The position numbers and the translations under genes are program-made. This document shows positions 9,045-17,681 of a DNA stretch of 43,777 bases, piece by piece. Positions within the stretch are counted from its first letter, which is position 1; each line of letters opens with the position of its first letter. The stretch comes from Methanosarcinaceae archaeon (GTDB taxonomy: Archaea; Halobacteriota; Methanosarcinia; Methanosarcinales; Methanosarcinaceae), in the NCBI GenBank assembly GCA_023544565.1, contig JAMJFS010000002.1:1-43777 (forward strand), in the 5' to 3' direction. The notes below the pieces were generated by a model that worked only from the letters and a program-made list of their open reading frames with translations, made no database searches and was not told the origin of the DNA.

Positions 9045-9925
9045 GTCTAAAATCAAAGTCATTGTTAGCTCCCGGACACAGGGGGTGTGCAGGATGCTGT
9101 GATGCAATGGCTGCGAAGTTCACTTTGATGGCTGCAGGCGAGGATTGTATCGTGGTAAGTCCGACAGGATGTCTTGAAGTTATGACTACACCATACCCTG
9201 AAACTTCCTGGGAAGTTCCGTGGATCCATTCACTGTTCGAGAACGCCAGTGCGGTTGCGTCAGGTGTTGATGCAGCGCTGCGGGCAAAAGGAAAGTTAGG
9301 TAAGACTAAGATCATTGCGATCGGCGGAGATGGTGCGACACTTGATATCGGTATGAGGTCAATATCCGGTGCTTTTGAGCGCGGACATGATTTTACATAC
9401 GTGTGCATTGACAATGAAGCATACATGAACACGGGTGTACAGCGAAGTGGTGCAACACCATTCAATGCATCGACTACCACAAGTCCTGCAGGAAAAGTAT
9501 CATTCGGTAACCAGCGTCCAAAGAAGAACATGCCGGCAATTATGGTGGCACATGGTTCTCCTTACGTTGCAACGACATCTGTTGGATATCCAAAGGATAT
9601 GATCCGCAAGGTGAAGACCGCGACTGAAGTAGTGGGACCTACCTATGTTCATGCACATGCACCATGTACGACAGGATGGGGATTCGACACCTCAAAAACA
9701 GTGGAGATCGCTAAACTGGCTGTTGATACAGCTCTCTGGCCAATGTTCGAGATTGAGAATGGCGAGTTGACAAAGGTCAGGAAGGTCAAGAATCCTAAGC
9801 CTGTTGAGGACTACCTCAAGATGCAGCGCAGGTTCAAGCATCTCTTTACAATGGAAGGCGGAGAAGCCGAGATCAAGAAGATCCAGGCCATCGCTGACAA
9901 GAATATCGTGGATTTCGGGTTGTAA
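9041..9925 (+). CDS. porB: Pyruvate:ferredoxin oxidoreductase, beta (TPP-binding) subunit
   Basis: This 294-residue beta subunit binds thiamine pyrophosphate and one [4Fe-4S] cluster. Cluster cysteines occur in [12 protein letters not shown], with another in SPTGCLE and a later one in APCTTGW. The TPP/Mg motif is [10 protein letters not shown] with the downstream DNEAYMNTG. It is the last gene of the por operon, and a hairpin that includes its stop codon is followed by a T-run. The family assignment is certain; the direction of the reaction in the cell is inferred. Confidence 0.96.
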   Translation: MSLKSKSLLAPGHRGCAGCCDAMAAKFTLMAAGEDCIVVSPTGCLEVMTTPYPETSWEVPWIHSLFENASAVASGVDAALRAKGKLGKTKIIAIGGDGATLDIGMRSISGAFERGHDFTYVCIDNEAYMNTGVQRSGATPFNASTTTSPAGKVSFGNQRPKKNMPAIMVAHGSPYVATTSVGYPKDMIRKVKTATEVVGPTYVHAHAPCTTGWGFDTSKTVEIAKLAVDTALWPMFEIENGELTKVRKVKNPKPVEDYLKMQRRFKHLFTMEGGEAEIKKIQAIADKNIVDFGL

Positions 9926-9945
9926 TATACCCGAATTTTTTTTAT
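9914..9945 (+). terminator. por operon terminator overlapping the porB stop codon
   Basis: A 7-bp perfect stem (TTCGGGT at 9914-9920 with ACCCGAA at 9929-9935, 8-nt loop) contains the porB TAA in its loop. Eight consecutive T follow at 9936-9943. It has the shape of an intrinsic terminator. Confidence 0.75.
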
Positions 9946-10069
9946 TTATTTTTATTTTTATTTTTTCTAACTTTAACGGTTGAGATTTTTTTATTTAATA
10001 TTGTTTATTTAATATTGTTAATAGTGTATCTTAGAAGACGAGTTTGGTATGGATGAAGGTAGGATTGTC

Positions 10070-10483
10070 ATGAATCAAAATAAAAAGAAGATTGCAAAAA
10101 TGGAATATTCAGGAGTTTATGAGTATCTTGTCAAGGTTGCAAAAAATAGATGCAATGGACAAAATACGGAATTGGATCTATCCAGTAAAGTAGGACGAAA
10201 GAAACTTCGTGAGCAAAAGATAATTGTTACATATGGCGATGTGCTGGAAGAATTTGGGGAAACATCTAATAATCGCATGGCTCTGAATAAATTGTTTGAA
10301 ATAATCGACCAGATTAATGAAAACACCAAACCAATTTTATTATCTGCATTAGTAGTTGAAGGAAAACAATTTATTCCTGGAAAAGGATTTTTTAAAACAT
10401 GGTTGTCGAATACAAAATATGAAGCTAAATTGAGTACTTGGATAAAAGAACTTGAAAAAATTTGGCAACAACAATGTAAATAG
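10070..10483 (+). CDS. Hypothetical protein, function unknown
   Basis: This 137-residue protein starts at ATG 10070, favoured by AGGA at 10061-10064; ATG 10049 is an alternative. It is Lys-rich and AT-rich compared with its neighbours. The middle reads as a short helical domain (IVTYGDVLEEFG), followed by PILLSALVVEGKQFIPGKGFF. That pattern, a 'TY..vl' helix and then 'LSALVV....PG.GFF', reminds me of small domains found in accessory or defence-type proteins, but I cannot name a family. It lies between two conserved genes and is probably an acquired single gene. Confidence 0.6.
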   Translation: MNQNKKKIAKMEYSGVYEYLVKVAKNRCNGQNTELDLSSKVGRKKLREQKIIVTYGDVLEEFGETSNNRMALNKLFEIIDQINENTKPILLSALVVEGKQFIPGKGFFKTWLSNTKYEAKLSTWIKELEKIWQQQCK

Positions 10484-10526
10484 TATTTGAGATAACCTTT
10501 TTTGGGTTTTATTTTATCACTATCAC

Positions 10527-11171
10527 ATGACAGACAATACAAAGAACTTCAACCGCATCTGGACACTAATTCAGGCCGAATACCCCGATGCAGCTCCAGA
10601 ACTTCATTTCAGCAACACATTGCAAATTCTGGTTGCCACCATACTTTCGGCGCAGTGCACGGATGCACAGGTCAACAGGGTTACAGATGTCCTGTTCAAA
10701 AAATACCGTAGCGTTGAGGATTTTGCAAATGCGGATATTAGCGATCTTGAAAAGGATATATATTCTACAGGTTTTTACCGCAACAAGGCAAAGAATATCA
10801 AGAAAAGTGCCCAGATCATCATTTCTAATTTTAATTCACAGGTTCCAAACACAATGGAAGATATTCTCACACTTCCCGGAGTTGCCAGGAAGACCGCAAA
10901 CATCGTGCTTGCAAGGGGGCATGGTGTTGTTGAGGGGATCGCTGTTGATACCCATGTGAAAAGGTTATCCAACCTGCTTGGGTTTACTGAGAACAATGAC
11001 CCTGTGAAGATAGAAAAGGATTTAATGAACCTTGCCAGAAAGGAAGATTGGGAAGCCCTGTCCATGACATTGATACTTCACGGTCGCAGGGTGTGTGTGG
11101 CACGAAAACCGAAATGTGGAGTTTGTGTTGTGAGTGAATTGTGTCCATCAAGGTATGACAATGAGCAATAG
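10527..11171 (+). CDS. nth: Endonuclease III, DNA glycosylase/AP lyase
   Basis: This 214-residue base-excision repair enzyme removes oxidised pyrimidines and nicks the abasic site. The helix-hairpin-helix LPGVARKTANIVL supplies the catalytic Lys122, and the catalytic Asp141 is in VDTHVKRL. The C-terminal [4Fe-4S] loop C-x6-C-x2-C-x5-C (CVARKPKCGVCVVSELC) is intact. Length and motif order are typical. The 3' end overlaps the start of the channel gene by about 11 bases. Confidence 0.96.
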   Translation: MTDNTKNFNRIWTLIQAEYPDAAPELHFSNTLQILVATILSAQCTDAQVNRVTDVLFKKYRSVEDFANADISDLEKDIYSTGFYRNKAKNIKKSAQIIISNFNSQVPNTMEDILTLPGVARKTANIVLARGHGVVEGIAVDTHVKRLSNLLGFTENNDPVKIEKDLMNLARKEDWEALSMTLILHGRRVCVARKPKCGVCVVSELCPSRYDNEQ

Positions 11172-12018
11172 ACAATATGGAAGTGTGTGGAAAGACGATG
11201 CACCGGGCTCAGGATCTGGCAACGGTTTGAGAGATCGGATATATACGATAATATTTGAATCCGACACGCCTGCCGGTAAATTCTTCGATGAGGCATTGAT
11301 CTTCAGTATAATTCTGAGCGTCATTGTTGTGATGCTCGATAGTGTCAGCTCTGTCAAGGCATCACATGGTGATCTGCTTTATTCGCTTGAATGGATGTTC
11401 ACAATCCTGTTCACGATCGAATATTTCCTGCGCTTGATTTCTATCGGGCGCCCGGCCAAGTATGCCACCAGTTTCTTTGGGGTCGTTGACCTTCTGGCGA
11501 TCGTACCAACCTATCTAAGCTTATTCCTGCCGGGAAGTCAGTACCTGGTTGTCATCAGGGTTTTGCGGCTGCTTCGTGTATTCCGTATTCTTAAACTCGT
11601 TAATTATCTTAGCGAAGCGGACATGTTGATAAAGGCTCTGCGTGCCAGCCGACAGAAGATCACATTATTCTTGTTTGCTGTTGTGAACCTGGTGATCATA
11701 CTTGGTTCTACCATGTATGTGATCGAGGGGGCTGAGCACGGGTTTACCAGCATCCCAACAAGCATCTATTGGGCTGTGATTACGCTTACGACTGTCGGCT
11801 ATGGGGACATAGTTCCACAAACACCTCTCGGGCAGGGGCTGGCTTCTGTTATCATGATAGTGGGATATGGCATTATTGCAGTACCGACAGGTATTATCAC
11901 TGCCGAGATCGCTTACGCTTCAAAGGAAAAGCCGACAAGCAGGGTATGTACGGAGTGCAGTGCGGAAGGGCATGATGCGGATGCAGAGTTCTGCAAAAAA
12001 TGTGGAGTAGAGTTGTGA
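11161..12018 (+). CDS. Voltage-gated potassium channel with C-terminal zinc ribbon
   Basis: This 285-residue six-helix channel has a voltage-sensor S1-S4 at about residues 42-150. The S4 helix carries regularly spaced Arg/Lys (RVLRLLRVFRILKLVNY, 133-149). S5-pore-S6 follows, with the K+ selectivity filter TVGYGD at 211-216. A C-terminal zinc ribbon (CTEC ... CKKC, 263-281) replaces the RCK or cyclic-nucleotide domain of many prokaryotic channels. ATG 11161 is chosen because AGGT lies six bases upstream; ATG 11155 is possible. It overlaps nth and is probably translated from the same mRNA. Confidence 0.9.
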   Translation: MSNRQYGSVWKDDAPGSGSGNGLRDRIYTIIFESDTPAGKFFDEALIFSIILSVIVVMLDSVSSVKASHGDLLYSLEWMFTILFTIEYFLRLISIGRPAKYATSFFGVVDLLAIVPTYLSLFLPGSQYLVVIRVLRLLRVFRILKLVNYLSEADMLIKALRASRQKITLFLFAVVNLVIILGSTMYVIEGAEHGFTSIPTSIYWAVITLTTVGYGDIVPQTPLGQGLASVIMIVGYGIIAVPTGIITAEIAYASKEKPTSRVCTECSAEGHDADAEFCKKCGVEL

Positions 12019-12082
12019 ATATGGTTACATGCTTTCTGTGATGATAGATAACTATACAAATCTTTCACTCATTTAATCTCCA

Positions 12083-13189
12083 ATGACACGTGCGATCATA
12101 CATGTGGATATGGATTATTTTTATGCTGCGATCGAAGAGCGTGAAGACCCTTCTTTGAGCGGAAAAGCGGTTGTTGTGTGCATGTACTCGGGACGCGGTG
12201 GGGGCAGTGGGTCTGTTAGCACCTGCAATTATCCGGCGCGAGATGCCGGTATATATTCGGGCATGCCATGTTCCCGTGCAAAAAGCATAGATCCTGATGC
12301 TATTTTTCTTCCTGTCCGAAAGGAATTCTACACATCGGTCTCTGAAAGTGTAATGGAAATACTGCGCCAGTATGCCGATACCGCTCCTGATGGTACGAAA
12401 ACATTTGAACAGGTAAGTATAGACGAAGCATTCCTTGACATCACAAAAGCCACAGACGGAAATCTCGAACTGGCGCAGGATATCGGTATGCGAATAAAAG
12501 AAGAAGTAAAGGAGCACGAACATATCACATGTTCTGTTGGCGTTGGTCCTAACAAGCTCATTGCGAAGATGGCATCTTCTGTCAGGAAACCGGATGGCAT
12601 AACCATCATCAAGCCTGAGGATGTGGGCGATTTCCTCAAGGGTATGGAACTTACCAGTCTTTGGGGTATTGGAAAGGTGACTGGAGAAAAACTTGAGCAG
12701 ATCGGGATTAAGACCACTGAACAGCTTGCTGCTCATGATGTAATTGATCTTATCACAGTATTCGGAAAAAAGAAAGGTACATGGTTAAAAAAGGCAGCTG
12801 CTGGTGTTGATGAATCTGTTGTAAAAGAAAAGAGTGGTTCTGAACAGATAGGCAGGATAGCGACATTGCCTCAAAACAGCAGGGATACAGAATTGATATT
12901 CCAGACCATCGATAAACTTGTGGAAGATGTAATCGACAAACTCGATTCAAGAGGGCTTTCGTTCAGACTGGTTACAGTAACTGCCATTACCTCAGATTTT
13001 AAAACACATACCAATAGCCGGACTCTCAATCATCATGTATCTGACAGGAACATATTGAGGGATACGGCTAGAGAGATGTTAATAGCATTTATTTCTGAAA
13101 CGACACTTGACCTTCGGCGTATTGGTGTCAGGGTCGGAAACCTGCAAAAAAGCAGCGGGCAGAGCACGTTGTTTGATTATCTGGAGTAG
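12083..13189 (+). CDS. dinB: DNA polymerase IV (Y-family, DinB)
   Basis: This 368-residue translesion polymerase has the palm motif HVDMDYFYAAIEERE at the N-terminus and the catalytic SIDEAFLDIT near residue 115. ITCSVGVGPNKLIAKMASS and the helix-hairpin-helix LWGIGKVTGEKLEQIGI follow, and the little-finger domain completes the protein. The last residues QSTLFDYL (360-367) fit the PCNA-interacting peptide Q-x-x-L/I-x-x-F/Y as found in archaeal Y-family enzymes. Length is normal for the family. It has its own short upstream gap (64 nt) after the channel gene. Confidence 0.95.
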   Translation: MTRAIIHVDMDYFYAAIEEREDPSLSGKAVVVCMYSGRGGGSGSVSTCNYPARDAGIYSGMPCSRAKSIDPDAIFLPVRKEFYTSVSESVMEILRQYADTAPDGTKTFEQVSIDEAFLDITKATDGNLELAQDIGMRIKEEVKEHEHITCSVGVGPNKLIAKMASSVRKPDGITIIKPEDVGDFLKGMELTSLWGIGKVTGEKLEQIGIKTTEQLAAHDVIDLITVFGKKKGTWLKKAAAGVDESVVKEKSGSEQIGRIATLPQNSRDTELIFQTIDKLVEDVIDKLDSRGLSFRLVTVTAITSDFKTHTNSRTLNHHVSDRNILRDTAREMLIAFISETTLDLRRIGVRVGNLQKSSGQSTLFDYLE

Positions 13190-13259
13190 GTGACAATAGT
13201 ATTTTGCATCTACAGGTCAATCCATAATTTAAAATAAATTCCCGTGAATATATCCTATT

Positions 13260-14876
13260 ATGCAGATTCTCATAACTGATATCATAGATGCCGCAATAAT
13301 AGTTGGTTTTATTGCTTTATTTGTTCTATCTGACATTCTTCTTAAGTACCGTTTCAAACTCCCAATTTCCGGCATAGGCGCAGACCTTGCGATCGGTGCT
13401 TTTGTTATTCAGATGGCGGTATTGGCGAATCTATTGACAGGTGAGAATATCGCGGATGTGGCAGTCATACAGATAAACCTTGCAATATCTTTTGTATTTG
13501 CATGTGTGTGGGTGCTGTGCGTCTGGCTGCCTACAAAGAACACGACTGCTGTTGTCGGAGTTTCATACATTTTAGGCACGGCTGTACTTGCAATATCAAC
13601 ATGGAATCTCCTGGGCACGCATCAGGCAAACACTGTTACAATAATTGCAGTTTCTGCACTTGGTATTGGCGGGATCGGGTTTATAATAGCCGACTCACTG
13701 TATAAGGAAAATATATCCCACAGGTTTGAGCATTTTATAAGTGATACCACTGCATACGACCTGACAGAAGCCTGTCGAAAAAGTGCGGCTGGTATGTACT
13801 CGATCGATCCTGTGCAGCCTGCGATTGATATTATCAGGGGTGCTATTCGAAACCACGATCATACAACCGCCAAAATTGGTATCCGTTCGATCTCAGGATT
13901 TGGTTCAAAGATAATATCCGGATCAAAAGGCACGATAACAATTGCAAAACATCTGGACTCGCATTTGTATCAGATCGGTATATTGGCTATGTTGGAGAAG
14001 GAAATTGACGTGCTTGATGAAGTGATCGATGCTGTTGGCAATATTGGTTACACTTCCTCAACGTCCGGAAGTGAAACTGCGGCAGTTGAGTGTCTTGTTA
14101 CAATTGATTCAATTTTTGAGGCTTTGAAAAAGCATGCGCATAATGAAAAGGCACAGCAAAATTTAGCGGCAGTAACAAACAGGATCGCTGTTATTTCAGC
14201 CGGTGCGAAACAGATAGATTCAGTGGAAAAAGCTGTCGCAATTCTCAAGAACATCGGTTCAGACGCAGCTGCGAATAATCATGATATGGCATTGCTGGAA
14301 GTTAAGGGTGCGCTTATGGGAATTGCAAAACTTTTCAGTGAAAATAATCTTTCTGCATCAACCAAACAGGCTGTGACAGCACTTCGCGATATTGGGCTTA
14401 AATCATCTCAGGAACAGAGGAAAGGGCAGAAGCCAAAGGCTTTGTGGGAAGTCATATCAGGCATGCGGGAACTTGGTGAATCACTTGGAAGTTCTGGTAT
14501 TGAAGATGTTATTGGTGCGCTTCGCGATATTGGAATTGCAATGGTGCGGAAACATTCTGAAACAGAGGTTTCAAGAGTTGTGGCAGCGATCGAGCATCTG
14601 GGTGAGTATGCGTCAGGCAATGGTCTTGACGGGGGCGCATCCGGGTCAGTTGTAGCAATTTTTGAGATAGGCGAGACATCTATCAAGGAACAACTCAGAG
14701 TTGCAGTTACTTCTTCTGCGGCAGCACTTTCCAGGTTGTCAAGGATCGAGGCATTGTCTGTCAGTGTTAATGATGCTGTTTTTGATCTTGGTAAGTATAG
14801 GGGTGCGGATTCAAAGGGTGAGATGTATTCCTTTTTTGAGGATGCTTACCAGAGAATGTCACAGGGTCGTAAGTGA
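13260..14876 (+). CDS. Membrane protein with helical-repeat cytoplasmic domain, unknown
   Basis: This is a 538-residue protein not assigned to a named family. Residues 1-150 hold four to five hydrophobic segments that should span the membrane. From about 165 to the end it is soluble and helical, with repeats of 30-50 residues of the type 'VV.ALRDIG' (for example AVTALRDIGLKSS, VIGALRDIGIAMV, VVAAIEHLGEYAS, SVVAIFEIGETSI). This suggests an alpha-solenoid like HEAT repeats facing the cytoplasm. It lies between dinB and ftr with separate spacing. A scaffold or sensor role is only a guess. Confidence 0.7.
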   Translation: MQILITDIIDAAIIVGFIALFVLSDILLKYRFKLPISGIGADLAIGAFVIQMAVLANLLTGENIADVAVIQINLAISFVFACVWVLCVWLPTKNTTAVVGVSYILGTAVLAISTWNLLGTHQANTVTIIAVSALGIGGIGFIIADSLYKENISHRFEHFISDTTAYDLTEACRKSAAGMYSIDPVQPAIDIIRGAIRNHDHTTAKIGIRSISGFGSKIISGSKGTITIAKHLDSHLYQIGILAMLEKEIDVLDEVIDAVGNIGYTSSTSGSETAAVECLVTIDSIFEALKKHAHNEKAQQNLAAVTNRIAVISAGAKQIDSVEKAVAILKNIGSDAAANNHDMALLEVKGALMGIAKLFSENNLSASTKQAVTALRDIGLKSSQEQRKGQKPKALWEVISGMRELGESLGSSGIEDVIGALRDIGIAMVRKHSETEVSRVVAAIEHLGEYASGNGLDGGASGSVVAIFEIGETSIKEQLRVAVTSSAAALSRLSRIEALSVSVNDAVFDLGKYRGADSKGEMYSFFEDAYQRMSQGRK

Positions 14877-14980
14877 AAGATTAAGGTCGGTAAATTTCGA
14901 AGAATATATGTATTGCAATTGTGTTTTATGTGTAATTGAATTGTAATACGTATATAAGATATTCAGGAGAAGGGATTTTT

Positions 14981-15874
14981 TTGGAACTTAATGGAGTAGA
15001 GATAGAAGATACATATGCAGAAGCGTTCCCTATTAAAGTGGCACGGGTATTGATCACAGCAGCAACCAAGCACTGGGCAAAGGTGGCTGCATTGGAAGCG
15101 ACAGGATTTGGTACGTCAGTTATAATGTGTCCTGCAGAAGCCGGTATTGAGAAGTTTGTTAGCGGCTCCGAGACACCTGATGGCAGACCCGGTGTGTATA
15201 TCCAGATATGCACGTTCGGTTACAAAAAACTTGAACAACAGTTACTTGAGCGTGTTGGACAGTGCATTTTAACAGCACCTACAACTGCTGTGTTCAATGG
15301 TCTTCCAGATGCTGAGCAGCAGTTCGATACAGGTTTTAAACTCAAGTTCTTTGCAGATGGTACAGAAACTGAGACTGAGGTTGCAGGCAGGAAGATGTAC
15401 AGGATCCCTATGATGGAAGGCGACTTTTTAGTTGAGCATTCGATCGGCGCAGTAGACGGAGTAGCAGGCGGTAATTTCTTTATGCTCGCAGACAGCCAGA
15501 TGAGCGGTCTTACGGCAGCAGAGGTTGCAGTTGCAGCAATTCAGGAACTTGAAGGCTCGATCACACCGTTCCCAGGTGGCATCGTTGCAAGCGGTTCAAA
15601 GCCCGGCGCAAACAAGTACAAGTTCTTAAAGGCAACCGCGAACGAGAAATTCTGTCCATCGATCAAGGACCAGATAGAAGGTACCGAGATCCCTGCTGAT
15701 GTTAATGCAGTGTATGAGATCGTTATTAATGGTATAAGCGTTGATGCAGTCGGAAAGGCAACAGCAGCAGGTATCAAGGCAGCTGTTACAATTCCTGGTG
15801 TAAAGAAGATCACAGCAGGAAACTACGGCGGAAATCTTGGACCATACAAGTTCAATTTACACGACCTTTTGTAA
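14981..15874 (+). CDS. ftr: Formylmethanofuran:tetrahydromethanopterin formyltransferase
   Basis: This 297-residue enzyme moves the formyl group between methanofuran and tetrahydromethano(sarcina)pterin, the second C1 step of CO2-dependent methanogenesis, run in reverse in methyl oxidation. The start is TTG 14981, giving [15 protein letters not shown], which matches the family N-terminus. A ribosome binding site AGGAGAAGG begins 16 bases upstream. An in-frame TTG at 14936 would add 15 unrelated residues and is rejected. [34 protein letters not shown] and [18 protein letters not shown] are typical family blocks. A terminator spans the stop codon. Confidence 0.97.
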   Translation: MELNGVEIEDTYAEAFPIKVARVLITAATKHWAKVAALEATGFGTSVIMCPAEAGIEKFVSGSETPDGRPGVYIQICTFGYKKLEQQLLERVGQCILTAPTTAVFNGLPDAEQQFDTGFKLKFFADGTETETEVAGRKMYRIPMMEGDFLVEHSIGAVDGVAGGNFFMLADSQMSGLTAAEVAVAAIQELEGSITPFPGGIVASGSKPGANKYKFLKATANEKFCPSIKDQIEGTEIPADVNAVYEIVINGISVDAVGKATAAGIKAAVTIPGVKKITAGNYGGNLGPYKFNLHDLL

Positions 15875-15895
15875 GGTCGTTCTTTTCTTTTTTTG
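15861..15895 (+). terminator. ftr terminator overlapping the stop codon
   Basis: A perfect 8-bp stem (ACGACCTT at 15861-15868, AAGGTCGT at 15873-15880, 4-nt loop) includes the ftr stop codon. It is followed by the T-rich stretch at 15881-15895. Confidence 0.75.
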
Positions 15896-15988
15896 ATTTG
15901 GTTTTGTTTATTTTGTGTTTTGATTTATTTAGCTGATATGCTGAGAGCATAAATGTGATTGCTTGAGCTGAAATAAAAAATAATACAA

Positions 15989-16153
15989 CCGCCGCAGGCG
16001 GCACGTTCCATAAATACTAACATGAGATAATTCAATTGTTAAAAACGTTTTTCTTGTAGTATGTAATTTTTATAGAATTATATCGTTATTTGGAGATACT
16101 ATAAGCATAGAAATATTTTCATTGGAAATATAGGGTTGTGCCGCCTGCGGCGG
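15989..16153. repeat. REPIN-like inverted pair of GC-rich palindromes
   Basis: CCGCCGCAGGCGGCAC at 15989-16004 and its exact reverse complement at 16138-16153 bracket 133 nt of AT-rich sequence. Each arm is itself a near-palindrome. The left outer flank is ACAA and the inner flank is GTTCCATAA. The pair accounts for most of the 328-nt gap between ftr and the TraB-like gene. A second pair lies near the right window end. No transposase is adjacent. Confidence 0.8.
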
Positions 16154-16202
16154 ATTGCCCCTGTTCTTAAAAACATTTAAACAAACAACTCTACTTCAAA
16201 AT

Positions 16203-17522
16203 CTAAAACCCAATCGCTGCAAACCCGGCACTGATAACATCTCTTGGATCGATCCCTGCAACTTGCATCATCACATAAACGCCAAGGAACGTGCCTATCA
16301 TACTACCGATATTTGCAAAAGCGGCAACCAGTATTACGCGGAAGAGATTGTTGTTTAGCATCTCGCTTGTGGTCTCGATTTCCACCAGCATCTTGAAATC
16401 GTCGGTTGTCGGGTTTCTCTGTTTTGCTTCCATCAGTCCTGCAAACCAGCCGGCTGCCATCATTGGATTGAGGGATGTGAGCCATGCTACGAAGAATGCG
16501 GTCAGGACGGAATATAGATGTCCGCGTGCGAGTATGGCACCTGCTGCACTTAGTACGCCGTTGATTATGAACCACCATCCAAAAGCGATCAGCAGAAGTT
16601 TTAGCGGTGTGCCTGAGAGGATCAGCATTGCAAATGTTGCAAGAGCTATGCCAACAATACCAATTCCGATAAATTTCATGATTCCAAAGCGTTTCTTTGG
16701 TACTTCCATAAGTGTCTGGGGTGCGGGGATCGTTTCAGGGGCTTTGAGGAATTTCTCAATACCGGACCTGTGTCCTGCTCCCACAACGGCAACGATCTTT
16801 TTCCCGCCGCCGGCAGCCGCTCGTACGAGATTACCTGCAATGTAGGCATCCCGTTCATCAATAAGAACCACGGCTGCGGTGGGTGCGATGTCCCTCAGTT
16901 CCTCTATGAGCATAGTGACCATATCCTGATCAGTGATGGTCTCGATATCAATATCCTTTCCGCCACCAAACCCGAGTGCTGCGCCAAGCAATGCTCCACC
17001 CATGCGTAGTTTTTCGATCAATCTCATCTTGCTCCAGAATCTCTGAAGCGTTATCTGGATATCGCGGTCTATAAGCGCAACCTGTGCACCGGCAGCCTCG
17101 GCTGCATCGACCGCAGATATCATCTCGGCCCCGGGCTTTACGCCCATATCATCGCCGATCTTCTTTTGCACGTATGCGAGCAGCCAGTGAACCAAAAAGA
17201 AATAGACCTTGCCTTCACTTAGCAGGTCTTTGATCGGGACCTTTGAGACACCAACTTTGCCTTTGAGAGCGTCATACCTTCCCTTGCACAGTTCAACCGC
17301 AACAATATCAGGTTTTTCCCTTTCTATAGTCTCAATAACCTCTGCAACACTTTTCTCAGATACGTGCGCGGTTCCAACTATGATTATGTGGGAAGGCATT
17401 TGCATTGGTTGTGGAGATTCCGAAATAGGAAAGTCATCAATAAAACTTAATTGTGAGGTAGTGTGGAGGTCATACTCAGGAGTCTGGGTCTGTGAATCTG
17501 AAATGTTATTGTCTGAATCCAT
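16203..17522 (-). CDS. TraB/PrgY-like membrane protein
   Basis: This 439-residue protein is of the TraB/Tiki-related family. The N-terminal cytoplasmic domain shows GTAHVS (50-55), ELCKGRYDAL (77-86) and IDRDIQITLQRFW, the conserved metal-binding and structural motifs. The C-terminal third (about 285-439) holds four to five membrane helices. The family includes bacterial pheromone-shutdown proteins and animal Wnt-cleaving Tiki proteases; the archaeal role is unknown. The ATG at 17522 has only a weak ribosome binding site. A repeat with a palindromic AT core lies 31 bases upstream and overlaps the likely promoter. Confidence 0.88.
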   Translation of the reverse strand: MDSDNNISDSQTQTPEYDLHTTSQLSFIDDFPISESPQPMQMPSHIIIVGTAHVSEKSVAEVIETIEREKPDIVAVELCKGRYDALKGKVGVSKVPIKDLLSEGKVYFFLVHWLLAYVQKKIGDDMGVKPGAEMISAVDAAEAAGAQVALIDRDIQITLQRFWSKMRLIEKLRMGGALLGAALGFGGGKDIDIETITDQDMVTMLIEELRDIAPTAAVVLIDERDAYIAGNLVRAAAGGGKKIVAVVGAGHRSGIEKFLKAPETIPAPQTLMEVPKKRFGIMKFIGIGIVGIALATFAMLILSGTPLKLLLIAFGWWFIINGVLSAAGAILARGHLYSVLTAFFVAWLTSLNPMMAAGWFAGLMEAKQRNPTTDDFKMLVEIETTSEMLNNNLFRVILVAAFANIGSMIGTFLGVYVMMQVAGIDPRDVISAGFAAIGF

Positions 17523-17552
17523 TATTTTGCCTAGTTACTATATTTTTAATAT

Positions 17553-17672
17553 TATATGTTTTATAAACATATAGTTCGAGTCAATCTGAGCGTGAGCGAA
17601 GATTTTCTGGTTGTATATAATCTATAAGATTATGTATTCCAAGTCAATGCGAACAAAGTGAGCGTTTTCTCG
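17553..17672. repeat. Dispersed AT-palindrome/CGAGTCAAT repeat, with a second partial copy
   Basis: A 21-bp perfect palindrome (TATATGTTT, 3 nt, AAACATATA; 17553-17573) is followed by GTTCGAGTCAATCTGAGCG and GAAGATTTTCT. A partial copy of the flank (AGTCAATGCGAACAAAGTG...TTTTCTCG) lies at 17640-17672. Closely related copies occur at 25514-25575, 36862-36922 and, inverted, at 27300-27334. This copy occupies the upstream region of the TraB-like gene. Confidence 0.7.
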
Positions 17673-17681
17673 TATTTCGTA

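Noticed and set aside
12065-12736. 223-residue minus-strand open frame
   Set aside because: It lies antisense to dinB, which has complete family motifs; no homology-like features are seen.
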